From contig NZ_SOEE01000003.1 of assembly GCF_004366035.1 (NCBI RefSeq), positions 310,001 to 374,000 of the forward strand: a stretch of 64,000 nucleotides of DNA, given 5' to 3'. Positions 52,742 to 62,005 of the stretch are shown here, in pieces. The notes beneath the pieces are model-generated. The model ran no database searches. It was not told the origin of the DNA and saw only the letters and a program-made list of their open reading frames with translations. Position 1 is the stretch's first letter. Every line of letters starts with the position of its first letter. Made by a program: the position numbers and the translations under genes. This DNA comes from Cytobacillus oceanisediminis (GTDB taxonomy: Bacteria; Bacillota; Bacilli; Bacillales; Cytobacillaceae).

Positions 52742-53638
52742 ATGGAAATAATAAAAGAAGTAAATGCCTATACCCCAGTGATTCCAAAGAAAAAATACTC
52801 ACCTGTTAAAGAATTCTTTAAGAATTGGAAAAAGCAAAAACTGGCATTTGGGGCTAGCATTTTTATACTGCTGCTAATCATCGTCGCCATTATTGGGCCC
52901 TATATTGCACCCTATGATCCGTATGAGCCCGATTATAATACAACGCTGCAGGGTCCCAGCAATGAACATTGGGCAGGCACGGATGAATACGGACGAGATA
53001 TTTTCAGCCGGCTTCTTGTGGGTGCGAGAATTTCGCTTGGTGTCAGTTTTCTGGCTGTTTTTTTGGGAGCGGCTGGAGGTATCATTCTTGGACTAATGAG
53101 CGGTTATTTTGGCGGCTGGCTGGATCGTCTTATCATGAGGGGCAGTGATGTCATGTTTGCGTTTCCGGATCTGCTGCTGGCAATCGCCATTGTGGCCATT
53201 TTAGGACCGGGATTAACGAATGTGGTAATTGCGGTATCCATTTTCAGCATCCCATCTTTTGCAAGACTGGTAAGGGGCTCGACATTGGAGGGAAAGGAAA
53301 CTGTCTTTGTGGAAGCGGCGAAATCTATGGGAGCCTCGCACCGGAGAATTATGTTCAAGCACATTTTTCCTGAAACTCTTGGAAGCCTAATCGTATTTAT
53401 TACGATGAGAATTGGAACGGCAATCTTAGCGGCCTCCAGTTTGAGTTTTCTGGGTCTCGGTGCCAGTCCTGAAACACCGGATTGGGGTGCTATGCTCAGC
53501 CTTGGCCGTGATTATTTAGGAACAGCTTCCCATGTTGTCATGATGCCGGGATTAGCAATCTTTTTGACAGTGCTTGCTTTCAATCTTGTCGGAGACGGGC
53601 TACGGGATGTCCTGGACCCTAAAACGAAGAATGAGTAA
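52742..53638 (+). CDS. Peptide-type ABC permease, DppC-like
   Basis: 298 residues with an N-terminal extension, six helices, GTDEYGRDIFSRLLVGARISLGV and EAA loop VFVEAAKSMGASHRRIMFKHIFPET. Second permease of the importer. AAGGAGGGG precedes the ATG. Confidence 0.92.
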   Translation: MEIIKEVNAYTPVIPKKKYSPVKEFFKNWKKQKLAFGASIFILLLIIVAIIGPYIAPYDPYEPDYNTTLQGPSNEHWAGTDEYGRDIFSRLLVGARISLGVSFLAVFLGAAGGIILGLMSGYFGGWLDRLIMRGSDVMFAFPDLLLAIAIVAILGPGLTNVVIAVSIFSIPSFARLVRGSTLEGKETVFVEAAKSMGASHRRIMFKHIFPETLGSLIVFITMRIGTAILAASSLSFLGLGASPETPDWGAMLSLGRDYLGTASHVVMMPGLAIFLTVLAFNLVGDGLRDVLDPKTKNE

Positions 53639-53653
53639 GGGAGATTGAAAAAA

Positions 53654-54643
53654 ATGGAGAAGCTATTGCAGGTCAACCAGCTGGAGACGCAATTTACAAA
53701 GGATAAGCAAAAGCTAAAAATCTTGCGGGGTGTCAGTTTTCATATCAATAAAGGAGAGGTACTCGGGCTCGTAGGGGAATCCGGCTGCGGCAAAAGTTTA
53801 ACCTCCCTATCGATCATGAAATTATTTAAAGGCACAAGCGGAGAAATATCGGGCGGAAGCATTTCCTTCAAAGGCGAGGATCTTACTCATAAAACAGAGC
53901 GGGAAATGAGAAAGATCCGCGGAAAACAAATGGCCATGATTTTTCAGGAGCCGATGACTTCATTAAATCCCGTAATGAAAATAGGAGAACAGCTGCTGGA
54001 GCCCATCCGGCTGCATCTTGCTTTAAACGAAAAACAGGCGAAGGAGCATGTGATTTTTATTTTAAAGAAAGTTGGGATTCCCCGTGCGGAGGAAATCGTT
54101 TATGAATTTCCACATCAGCTCTCCGGGGGGATGCGGCAAAGGATTATGATTGCCATGGCCATGTCCTGCAATCCTCAGCTTTTAATAGCCGATGAGCCAA
54201 CGACTGCATTGGATGTAACCATTCAGGCGCAGATATTGGAATTGATGAAACAGCTGCAGCGAGAGGAAGGCATGTCCGTTCTATTAATTACGCATGATCT
54301 CGGTGTAGTGGCGGAAATGTGTGACCGGGTAGCCGTCATGTATGCAGGCCGAGTAGTAGAGGAAGCGAATGTATTCGATTTATTTGAAAGCCCTCAGCAT
54401 CCTTATACGAAAGGACTGATAGGATCTGTTCCAAAAATCGGGCAGAGAAAGGATAAATTGACATCGATTAAAGGGAATGTGCCCGATCCCGGCAATATGC
54501 CAAAGGGCTGCAAATTTGCACCAAGATGCAATGAGGCCATGGCTATTTGTTTAGAGGAAGAGCCGCATGCCACTGATTTGGGTAATGGGAGAATGTGCAG
54601 CTGCTGGATGATTGAAGAAGGGAGGAAGAATGTATATGCCTGA
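53654..54643 (+). CDS. Peptide-type ABC ATPase, DppD-like
   Basis: 329 residues from ATG 53654 (TTG at 53645 possible). Walker A GESGCGKSLTSL, signature LSGGMRQRIMIAMAM, Walker B LLIADEPTTALD, and the C-terminal oligopeptide-type Cys motif CKFAPRCNEAMAIC that may hold an iron-sulfur cluster. Overlaps the next ATPase by 14 bp. Confidence 0.92.
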   Translation: MEKLLQVNQLETQFTKDKQKLKILRGVSFHINKGEVLGLVGESGCGKSLTSLSIMKLFKGTSGEISGGSISFKGEDLTHKTEREMRKIRGKQMAMIFQEPMTSLNPVMKIGEQLLEPIRLHLALNEKQAKEHVIFILKKVGIPRAEEIVYEFPHQLSGGMRQRIMIAMAMSCNPQLLIADEPTTALDVTIQAQILELMKQLQREEGMSVLLITHDLGVVAEMCDRVAVMYAGRVVEEANVFDLFESPQHPYTKGLIGSVPKIGQRKDKLTSIKGNVPDPGNMPKGCKFAPRCNEAMAICLEEEPHATDLGNGRMCSCWMIEEGRKNVYA

Positions 54644-55604
54644 GACACTGCTGAAAATAAGTGGGCTGAAAAAGTCATTCACGCTTCCGGGTGGCATGTT
54701 TTCCAAAAAGAGATCATTAAAGGCAGTTCATGATGTGTCCTTTGGCATCGAGCAAGGAACTACATACAGTCTGGTTGGAGAAAGCGGGTGCGGCAAGTCA
54801 ACAACAGGACGGCTGATCTCAAGACTGCTGACTCCCAGCCACGGTGAAATCTGGATTGATGGCGAAGAAATTTCACAAAAGAAAGAATCACAGCTGAAAT
54901 TGGTAAGGAAAAAGGTGCAGATGATCTTTCAGGACCCCTATGCATCTCTCAATCCAAGAATGAAAGTAAGAGAGATTATTGCTGAACCTCTTGTGATTCA
55001 TACGAAAAGATCAAAAGCTGAGCGAAATCATCTAGTGTCAGAAATGCTCGAAGTTGTAGGACTGACAGAACATCATGCAGACCGGTATGCTCATGAATTC
55101 AGCGGCGGCCAGCGCCAGCGGATCGGCATAGCCAGAGCGCTGATTATGAAGCCTAAGCTCATTATAGCTGATGAACCCGTATCCGCTCTTGATGTTTCCA
55201 TTCAATCTCAAATCCTGAACTTATTAAAGGATTTACAGACTGAATTTAATCTTACCTATCTATTTATTTCTCATGATTTAAGTGTAGTCGAACATATCAG
55301 CGATAACATTGGGGTCATGTATCTTGGCACCATCGTCGAATCAGGCCCGAAGGATGTCATCTTCTCAAATCCGCAGCATCCTTATACAAAAGCACTGTTA
55401 TCTTCTGTTCCAGTCCCGGATCCGAGGCTGAGAAGAGAGCGGATTGTCCTGCAGGGAGACTTGCCGAGTCCGGTTAACCCTCCTTCCGGGTGCCGCTTTC
55501 ATACGAGGTGTCCTGCCTGCATGGATATTTGCAGAACAGTGGAACCAGAGGTGAAAAAAGGGCTGGCTGATGATCATTTTGTTGCATGTCATTTAATGGA
55601 TTAG
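54630..55604 (+). CDS. Peptide-type ABC ATPase, DppF/AppF-like
   Basis: 324 residues from ATG 54630 (GGGAGG before it). Walker A GESGCGKSTTGR, signature FSGGQRQRIGIARAL, Walker B LIIADEPVSALD, Cys motif CRFHTRCPACMDIC at the end. Completes the importer. Confidence 0.92.
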   Translation: MYMPETLLKISGLKKSFTLPGGMFSKKRSLKAVHDVSFGIEQGTTYSLVGESGCGKSTTGRLISRLLTPSHGEIWIDGEEISQKKESQLKLVRKKVQMIFQDPYASLNPRMKVREIIAEPLVIHTKRSKAERNHLVSEMLEVVGLTEHHADRYAHEFSGGQRQRIGIARALIMKPKLIIADEPVSALDVSIQSQILNLLKDLQTEFNLTYLFISHDLSVVEHISDNIGVMYLGTIVESGPKDVIFSNPQHPYTKALLSSVPVPDPRLRRERIVLQGDLPSPVNPPSGCRFHTRCPACMDICRTVEPEVKKGLADDHFVACHLMD

Positions 55605-55660
55605 CCAAATGTGCTGATCCAATGAGATTTTTCCAAAGGATTTTTCGCTCTGCAGGATTT

Positions 55661-55790
55661 TATCGGTCACTTTGCTCTGTTTAACGGTCGACTTCTAATT
55701 ATAACGTTCAGTTTTCGGAGATATCGGTCAGAATTTAATTTTATCGGTCACATTTTTAATATATCGGTCACTTTGCTTAATATCAGCATT
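55661..55790. repeat. 20-bp tandem repeat, about 7 copies
   Basis: TATCGGTC-type cores at 55661, 55682, 55702, 55722, 55742, 55762 and 55781, about 20 bp apart, with CACTTT in the better copies. Same family as 36536-36636. The gap 55605-55835 holds nothing else. Confidence 0.85.
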
Positions 55791-55835
55791 GCTGCAAATT
55801 CACTATAAAAATACTGGAAATAGGAGAGGATTTTC

Positions 55836-56744
55836 ATGAAGGTTGGACTTAGCACGTACAGTTTAGTAAGAGAATTAAGAGATGGCAATATGACGGTTCT
55901 GGATGTGATTGACTGGATTGCCGAAAATGGCGGGGAGCATATGGAAATTGTCCCTTATGGTTTTTCGGTTGTGGATAATGCAGAGCTGGCACATCAAATT
56001 AAGAAGAGAGCAGAAGCTGCAGGGATTGAACTTTCTGCCTACTCCCTTCCGGCCAATTTTGTTCAGCCGACACAGGAAGCATTCGAACAAGAAGTGGAGA
56101 GGCTGAAAGAGCATGTGGATATCGTTAATCTCATGGGCATTAAGATTATGCGCCATGATGTAACAGCATTTCAGCTGAAGCCGGAAGAAATGACGATTCA
56201 CTACTTTGAAGAGCATTTTGATAAGTTAGTAGAAGGAAGCCGTCAAATCGCAGATTATGCAGCGCAGTACGGCATTACGACAACTATTGAAAACCACGGA
56301 TTCAATGTCCAATCGAGCGACCGTGTACAGCGGGTCATTCATGCGGTGGACCGTCCAAACTTCAAAACAACTCTCGATGTCGGCAACTTCCTTTGCATTG
56401 ATGAGGATCCGCTCGTTGGGGTGAAAAAGAATCTAAAATATGCAGCAACGGTTCATTTAAAAGATTTCTATATTCGCCCATATTTTGAAAATCCGGGTGA
56501 TGGAGTATGGTTCAGAACGGTAAATGAAAACTATTTGCGCGGAGCCATCGTGGGCCACGGAGATTTAAATATACGCGAGATTATTAGATTGATAAAAGGC
56601 TCCGGTTTTGACGGTTATTTGACAGTGGAATTTGAAGGCATGGAAGATTGCAGGACTGGTTCCAAAATTGGCATGGATAATGTAAGAAGGTTATGGAACG
56701 AAGTGCAGGCAGTGAATGATTCTAAGCCGGTTTTGAAAGGGTGA
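55836..56744 (+). CDS. Sugar phosphate isomerase/epimerase-like TIM barrel, first copy
   Basis: 302 residues of the xylose isomerase-like AP endonuclease 2 superfamily. Metal ligand blocks IENHGFNVQSS, LDVGNFLC, VHLKDFYI and VEFEGMED at the usual strand ends. Substrate unknown; relatives act on sugars, inosose or keto-glycosides. It begins a three-gene unit with a dehydrogenase and a second barrel. AGGAGAGG precedes the ATG. Confidence 0.85.
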   Translation: MKVGLSTYSLVRELRDGNMTVLDVIDWIAENGGEHMEIVPYGFSVVDNAELAHQIKKRAEAAGIELSAYSLPANFVQPTQEAFEQEVERLKEHVDIVNLMGIKIMRHDVTAFQLKPEEMTIHYFEEHFDKLVEGSRQIADYAAQYGITTTIENHGFNVQSSDRVQRVIHAVDRPNFKTTLDVGNFLCIDEDPLVGVKKNLKYAATVHLKDFYIRPYFENPGDGVWFRTVNENYLRGAIVGHGDLNIREIIRLIKGSGFDGYLTVEFEGMEDCRTGSKIGMDNVRRLWNEVQAVNDSKPVLKG

Positions 56745-57811
56745 AGAAAGTGGAACCTTTAAGAGTATGTATTATAGGAGCCGGATCCATATCTGATATG
56801 CACTTCAAATCCTTTGCCAGCAATTCTGATGCTGTTCTGTACGGAGTTTTTGATTATTCTGCGGAAAGAGCGGAAGCGAAAGCGCTGGAGTATGGAATCA
56901 GCCATGTATATAGGAATATAGAAGAAGTGTATAGTGACCCGAATGTCGATGCAGTAAGCATTTGCACCTGGAATAATAGCCATGCCGAAATATCTGTTGG
57001 GGCACTAAACGCTGGAAAACATGTTCTGGTAGAAAAGCCTTTGGCCATGAATGTGGAAGAAGCGTTAAAAGTGGAAGCAGCTGAAAGGAATAGCGGGAAA
57101 ACTCTGCAGGTAGGTTTCGTCCGGAGGTTTGCTACAAATACAAAAGTGCTGAAAGCTTTTGTTGACAACGGAACTTTAGGCGACATTTACTATGCTAAAG
57201 CATCATGCCTGCGCCGTCTGGGAAATCCCGGCGGCTGGTTTGCAGACAAGGATCGGTCAGGGGGAGGTCCCTTAATAGACCTTGGTGTCCATGTCATCGA
57301 TGTGTGCTGGTACCTTATGGGCCGCCCTAAAGTAAAGTCGATTTCCGGAAATGTGTACAGCAAGCTGGGGAACAGAGGGAATGTCGAGAATTTACGTTTT
57401 TATAAAGCGGCAGATTATCATAAAGACCGGAATACAGTAGAAGATTTAGCAAATGCCCTTATTACGTTTGAGAACGGTGCCTCTTTATTTGTGGATGTAT
57501 CCTATACACTTCATGCGAAACAAGATGAAATTGGAGTCAAATTATATGGCACCAAAGGCGGCGCAGAACTGGAGCCTGAATTGGCCATTATTAGTGAAGA
57601 AAACAACACTATCCTTAATATTCACCCGCAAATGGATCATTTAACCTTTGATTTTGCCAATGCTTTTCAGAATCAGATCGATTCCTTTGTTTCAAGCTGC
57701 ATAACAGGAACAAATCCATTAGCGCCTGTTGAAGATGGGGTGGAAATGATGAAAATCCTCGCTGGCATTTATGAAGCGGCTGATAAGAAAAGTGAGGTGA
57801 CATTTGCTTAA
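56741..57811 (+). CDS. Gfo/Idh/MocA family dehydrogenase
   Basis: 356 residues. N-terminal Rossmann IIGAGSISDMHFKSF, active-site VEKPLAMNVEEALK (Lys of the EKP motif), a C-terminal alpha/beta domain with GGGPLIDLGVHVIDVCWYLMG. NAD(P)-dependent sugar or inositol oxidation is likely. It overlaps both neighbouring barrels by a few bases, so the three act together. Confidence 0.9.
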   Translation: MKKVEPLRVCIIGAGSISDMHFKSFASNSDAVLYGVFDYSAERAEAKALEYGISHVYRNIEEVYSDPNVDAVSICTWNNSHAEISVGALNAGKHVLVEKPLAMNVEEALKVEAAERNSGKTLQVGFVRRFATNTKVLKAFVDNGTLGDIYYAKASCLRRLGNPGGWFADKDRSGGGPLIDLGVHVIDVCWYLMGRPKVKSISGNVYSKLGNRGNVENLRFYKAADYHKDRNTVEDLANALITFENGASLFVDVSYTLHAKQDEIGVKLYGTKGGAELEPELAIISEENNTILNIHPQMDHLTFDFANAFQNQIDSFVSSCITGTNPLAPVEDGVEMMKILAGIYEAADKKSEVTFA

Positions 57812-58700
57812 AATGAAGACTGTTAAACTCTCAAATAAAATTGGTGTCATGGTGGATAGTCTGCGGCTGCCTCTTTACGAAGGACTTAAACTCTGCAAGG
57901 ATATGGGGGCTGATGGTGTACAAATATATGCAGTTGAAGGAGAAATGGCTCCTGAAAATATAGATCAGAATTCCCGTAAAAACCTAAAGAGCTATTTGGA
58001 TTCCATCGGCCTGGAAATTTCTGCCCTTTGCGGTGACCTTGGGGGGCATGGGTTTCAGGATGCTGTGCAAAATCCAATTAAGATCGAAAAATCAAAACGC
58101 ATTTTGGATCTCGCTGCAGAGTTGGGGACAAATATTGTGACGACGCATATTGGCATTATTCCTGAAGAGCAGGACAGCCCCATATTTGAAGCGATGCAGG
58201 CTGCATGTGAAGAACTCGCTGTTTACGCTAGAAGCATGAATGCCTACTTTGCCATTGAGACAGGTCCTGAACCATCCGCCAGGCTCAAAAACTTTCTGGA
58301 TACTTTGAGCACTAACGGGGTATCAGTTAATTTTGATCCGGCGAATATGGTGATGGTAACCGGAGATGACCCGGCAGAAGGTGTAAGGCTCCTAAAGGAC
58401 TATATTGTCCATACACATGTGAAGGATGGAAAGAGGCTGAAGCCTGCTGATCCACGTGATGTATACGGGTTCCTTGGATATGGCGGCGGCACAGACCATG
58501 AAAAAATGGCAGAAATGGTTGCTTCAGGTGAGTATTTTAGGGAGCTGCCGCTCGGAAGGGGAGATGTGGATTTCGAGGCTTACTTCAATGCTTTAAACGA
58601 AATTAACTTTCAAGGGTACTTAACCATTGAAAGAGAAGTAAATCAAAATCCAATCAGTGACATTTCAGAAGCGGTAGAATTTATCAAAAGCTTTAGGTAA
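57804..58700 (+). CDS. Sugar phosphate isomerase/epimerase-like TIM barrel, second copy
   Basis: 298 residues (TTG 57804 start, or ATG 57813). Metal blocks VTTHIGIIPEEQ, IETGPEPSA, NFDPANMVM, HTHVKDGKRL and TIEREVNQNP. It is a distant paralogue of the 55836 gene rather than a duplicate. With the dehydrogenase it could oxidise a sugar and isomerise or dehydrate the keto product. Confidence 0.85.
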   Translation: MLKMKTVKLSNKIGVMVDSLRLPLYEGLKLCKDMGADGVQIYAVEGEMAPENIDQNSRKNLKSYLDSIGLEISALCGDLGGHGFQDAVQNPIKIEKSKRILDLAAELGTNIVTTHIGIIPEEQDSPIFEAMQAACEELAVYARSMNAYFAIETGPEPSARLKNFLDTLSTNGVSVNFDPANMVMVTGDDPAEGVRLLKDYIVHTHVKDGKRLKPADPRDVYGFLGYGGGTDHEKMAEMVASGEYFRELPLGRGDVDFEAYFNALNEINFQGYLTIEREVNQNPISDISEAVEFIKSFR

Positions 58701-58749
58701 ATGGATTCATACTTTGAACAAAGTGTATAATGAGATAGGGATTTCCAAC

Positions 58750-58796
58750 GTAAGCTTCCAAAAGGGATAAGTGAGATTTCTCTTTTGGAAGCTTAC
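58750..58796. repeat. 15-bp perfect inverted repeat without T tract
   Basis: GTAAGCTTCCAAAAG at 58750-58764 and CTTTTGGAAGCTTAC at 58782-58796, loop 17 nt, with further pairs inside including a G-U. It lies between the sugar module and the ROK gene. It may be a terminator, an operator or a remnant mobile element end. Confidence 0.7.
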
Positions 58797-58932
58797 CGAA
58801 CTTGCACAGAAAAGTGATTAAGTTTTAAAGGATGATGTTGGTTTTTCCAATGAAGGCGAGAGTCAACACGATTCTTTAAATGCACCTTCAGAGTTGGAAG
58901 TCTAAATCTGCAGGCATAAAGAAGGTAGGATA

Positions 58933-60087
58933 ATGGAGAAACACGATCAGCTACTAATGAAAAGACAAAATAAAAATCTTGTTCTTGATATTTTAAAGAC
59001 AAAGTCTCCTATATCAAGGATTGATATTGCAAAAATGACGGGGATGAGCCCGACTTCCATAACACGAATTGTTACTGAGCTTCAGCTGCAGGGCTACCTA
59101 AGGGAAACTGAGGCAGTTGCAACAGGAGTAGGGAGAAAAGCAACCCTGCTGGAAGTTCGCGGTGATGTGCTTTATACAGTTGGCATTGAAATTGACAAAT
59201 CCCTGCTGAAAGTTGGAATTGTCAATTATATTGGAGAAATGGTTTCATTACATAAGAGTAAAAGAAATGAATCAGAGAGTTATAGGGAAACGCTTCATAA
59301 AATAAATGCTGTGATTCAAAAGATCATGACTGAGAACGAGATTCCTGCCAATAAAATAATGGGCCTGGCAGTTGGTTTACCTGGATATATTGATTATAAA
59401 AACGGAATTGTAAAGGTATCGGATCAGTTAAAGTGGAAAGATGCAAGCCTGGCTGAGGATCTTCAAAAGCTTACCTCTTTTAATGTCATAGTGGATAATG
59501 AATTAAAAATGAAGATTGTGGCAGAGAGCTTTACAGGCAAAGCAAAGGATTCACAGAATTCCATATTAATAGGCATTGGTTCAGGAATTGGCTCTTCCAT
59601 CATGCTTAATGGAGACATTTACAGAGGGGAAACCAATAATGCAGGGGAAATCGGGCATACCGTGATTGATCCTACAGGCAATGTATGCAATTGCGGCAAA
59701 ATAGGCTGTCTCGCAACCTATATTTCTGAAGGGGCGATCCTTGCTGACAGCAGGAAAGTGAAGGAAATTTCTTCTATAGAAGATGTGTTCCAATCCTACC
59801 GGGACCGGGAGCCCTGGGCTCTGAATATTATGGATAGAGCCTCCACTTATATTGCATTGGCCATCAGCAACCTCCTCTGTCTGTATAATCCTGAAGTCAT
59901 TATCTTGAGCGGCAATACGATTGAGAAACTGCCTGAAATGAAGCAAGCCATTGAACAAAAATGCGAGTTATATATATGGGAGCCATTGAAGCAATCGGTC
60001 AGAATCGTATATTCGGAATTGAGTGATACCGGAGTTGTTCTTGGGGCGGCTATACAGGCCCAAAATCTTATGCTGGAGCTTGAGTAG
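58933..60087 (+). CDS. ROK family transcriptional regulator
   Basis: 384 residues. N-terminal winged helix (LVLDILKTKSPISRIDIAKMTGMSPTSITRIVTELQLQGYL) and a ROK sugar-kinase-like domain with ATP-site GIGSGIGSS and the zinc motif near CNCGKIGCL (G-x-x-G-CxCGxxGCx-E variant). NagC/XylR-type repressors sense sugars; it follows the sugar module by 230 bp and probably regulates it. The long inverted repeat upstream may be its site. Confidence 0.9.
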   Translation: MEKHDQLLMKRQNKNLVLDILKTKSPISRIDIAKMTGMSPTSITRIVTELQLQGYLRETEAVATGVGRKATLLEVRGDVLYTVGIEIDKSLLKVGIVNYIGEMVSLHKSKRNESESYRETLHKINAVIQKIMTENEIPANKIMGLAVGLPGYIDYKNGIVKVSDQLKWKDASLAEDLQKLTSFNVIVDNELKMKIVAESFTGKAKDSQNSILIGIGSGIGSSIMLNGDIYRGETNNAGEIGHTVIDPTGNVCNCGKIGCLATYISEGAILADSRKVKEISSIEDVFQSYRDREPWALNIMDRASTYIALAISNLLCLYNPEVIILSGNTIEKLPEMKQAIEQKCELYIWEPLKQSVRIVYSELSDTGVVLGAAIQAQNLMLELE

Positions 60088-60102
60088 AAGGAGAGAACTG
60101 AA

Positions 60103-61119
60103 TTGAAATTTACTGCATTAGTAGAGGAAGTCAGGGGAGGGATCGTTGAGAATATTCATACCGGGATTATATGCGGTGTGGACGATCAATTAGAATCCTT
60201 TTATCAGGTTGGGGATGAAGAGCATTACACATACTTTCGCTCTGCATCTAAGCCAATCCAGGCGCTGCCCGTATTTCTGACTGACATAATTGATAAGTAC
60301 GGATTAACAGAGCAGGAAGCAGCATTGTTCACAGCTTCCCATCGAGGAGAACCTTACCATATTAAAGCTCTGGAATCCATGTTTGCAAAACTCCCTGTAA
60401 AGGAAGAAGAACTTTATTGCCCTGCTTCTTATCCTTTAAATATACAGCCAAGAGAAGAGATGATCAGGCAAGGGATTCAGAAAAGGAAACTTTATCACAA
60501 TTGCGCAGGCAAACATATGGGATTTATTACTGTATGCCGTGAATGGGGATTTCCAGTGGAGGGATACTGGAAAGAAGACCATCCTTTGCAAAAGCATATC
60601 CTGGATATTCTTTCTCATTTATCGGGTATTCCTGTCTCTAAAATTCATATTGGTGTTGATGGCTGTGGGGCGCCCGTTTTTGCCATTCCTTTAAAGAGGA
60701 TGTCAGAAGTATACCTGAAGCTGGCTTGTCCCGATCTGATTCAAGATCCTCAGCTGCAGCAGGCAGTTTTTAAAATGACGTCCATTATGAATAACCAGTT
60801 TAATATGGTGGCATCACAGCATTTTATCTGTTCGATTTTATTGGAAGACAGTAATATTGTTGCTAAAGGCGGAGCCCAGGGTGTGTATTGCTTCGGACTA
60901 AAAAAAGAACGGGCTGGATTTGCCCTCAAAGTGTTAAATGGATCTGAGGACGTCTGGCCAAACATTGTAGCATCTATTCTTGAACAAATACACTATAACA
61001 ATCAAGAAACCATAAAAAAGCTGAGAAACCTAAGGCCTTCCGTTATTCGAAATGATGCTGGAATGGAAGTAGGATCTATACAGGAAATATTCCAGTCCGA
61101 GAAATTGCCTTTAAATTAA
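60103..61119 (+). CDS. L-asparaginase II-like protein (Rhizobium AnsA type)
   Basis: 338 residues. VEEVRGGIVENIHTGIICGV, YFRSASKPIQALP (Ser-x-x-Lys catalytic motif), AGKHMGFITVC and GVDGCGAPVFAIPL match the PF06089 asparaginase family, distinct from the bacterial type I/II fold and from plant types. It releases ammonia from asparagine or a related amide. AAGGAGAG precedes the TTG start, 15 bp after the ROK stop; the operon link is unexplained. Confidence 0.85.
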   Translation: MKFTALVEEVRGGIVENIHTGIICGVDDQLESFYQVGDEEHYTYFRSASKPIQALPVFLTDIIDKYGLTEQEAALFTASHRGEPYHIKALESMFAKLPVKEEELYCPASYPLNIQPREEMIRQGIQKRKLYHNCAGKHMGFITVCREWGFPVEGYWKEDHPLQKHILDILSHLSGIPVSKIHIGVDGCGAPVFAIPLKRMSEVYLKLACPDLIQDPQLQQAVFKMTSIMNNQFNMVASQHFICSILLEDSNIVAKGGAQGVYCFGLKKERAGFALKVLNGSEDVWPNIVASILEQIHYNNQETIKKLRNLRPSVIRNDAGMEVGSIQEIFQSEKLPLN

Positions 61120-61160
61120 TTAAGTCCAAACTAATGGGAGAGCACGATTAAAGGAGATAC

Positions 61161-61853
61161 ATGAACATGTTAATAGAAGTGATCGCAGATACCCTAAGTG
61201 ATGCGCTAATTGCAGAGGAAGCCGGCGCAGGCAGAATTGAACTGGTAACCGGGCTCGCAGAGGGCGGTCTGACACCAGGCTATGGCGTTATTGAAAGAGT
61301 TTGCAAGGAGTTAAAGATTCCCGTGAATGTAATGATCCGTCCGCACAGCCGCGGGTTTTGCTATTCTGAAGAAGACATTGACATTATGATTCAGGATATT
61401 AAAATATGCAATAAATTAGGAGCGGCAGGTGTAGTACTTGGCGTTCTTACACCTGACCAGCAAGTACATAACGATCATTTAAAGCGGCTAATCAATGCAG
61501 CAGATGGAATGGATATTACTTACCATCGCGCCTTTGATGAGGCCAATGATCAATTTGCAGCTTTGGAAACTCTAAAGCAGTATCCGCAAATTTCGAGGAT
61601 CCTTACATCCGGCGGCAGGAGAAGTGCTGCAGATGCAGCAGAAAGGCTAAAGAACCTGCATGATCTTACCGCAAATAGTCATCTAAAAATCATGGCGGGT
61701 GCTGGTCTTTCAATTGAAAATATCAGTGCGTTTTTAGATGAGGTGCCAGTCACTGAAGTTCACTTTGGTACAGGAGTCCGTGTGAAATCCAGCTATGAGC
61801 ATGCGATTGATCCAGAGAGGGTGCTAAAGGTAAAGAATATAATCGGTGCATAA
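61161..61853 (+). CDS. cutC: CutC family protein
   Basis: 230 residues, TIM barrel. LIEVIADTLSDALIAEEAGAGRIELVT, GGLTPGYGVIERV, VMIRPHSRGFCYS and RILTSGGRRSAADA are CutC hallmarks. CutC was named for copper homeostasis in E. coli, but a metal-binding or phosphatase-like enzyme role is more likely. Co-oriented with the asparaginase, 40 bp apart. Confidence 0.92.
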   Translation: MNMLIEVIADTLSDALIAEEAGAGRIELVTGLAEGGLTPGYGVIERVCKELKIPVNVMIRPHSRGFCYSEEDIDIMIQDIKICNKLGAAGVVLGVLTPDQQVHNDHLKRLINAADGMDITYHRAFDEANDQFAALETLKQYPQISRILTSGGRRSAADAAERLKNLHDLTANSHLKIMAGAGLSIENISAFLDEVPVTEVHFGTGVRVKSSYEHAIDPERVLKVKNIIGA

Positions 61854-61948
61854 TGTGAAAGGGGCTTTAGCGGAATGCAGCCTGCTAAGTAATGCGGTAT
61901 TGTGTGAGCGAGTTATTATCACATACTAACCTAAGAATATTGCTATTA

Positions 61949-61977
61949 AAAAAGACAGGTAAATCACCTGTCTTTTT
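61949..61977. terminator. Bidirectional terminator
   Basis: AAAAAGACAGGT / ACCTGTCTTTTT 12-bp stem with a 5-nt loop, between the convergent cutC and Cof-type genes. Confidence 0.9.
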
Positions 61978-62005
61978 ATATTACGAAAATACCTATAAAA
62001 ATACA

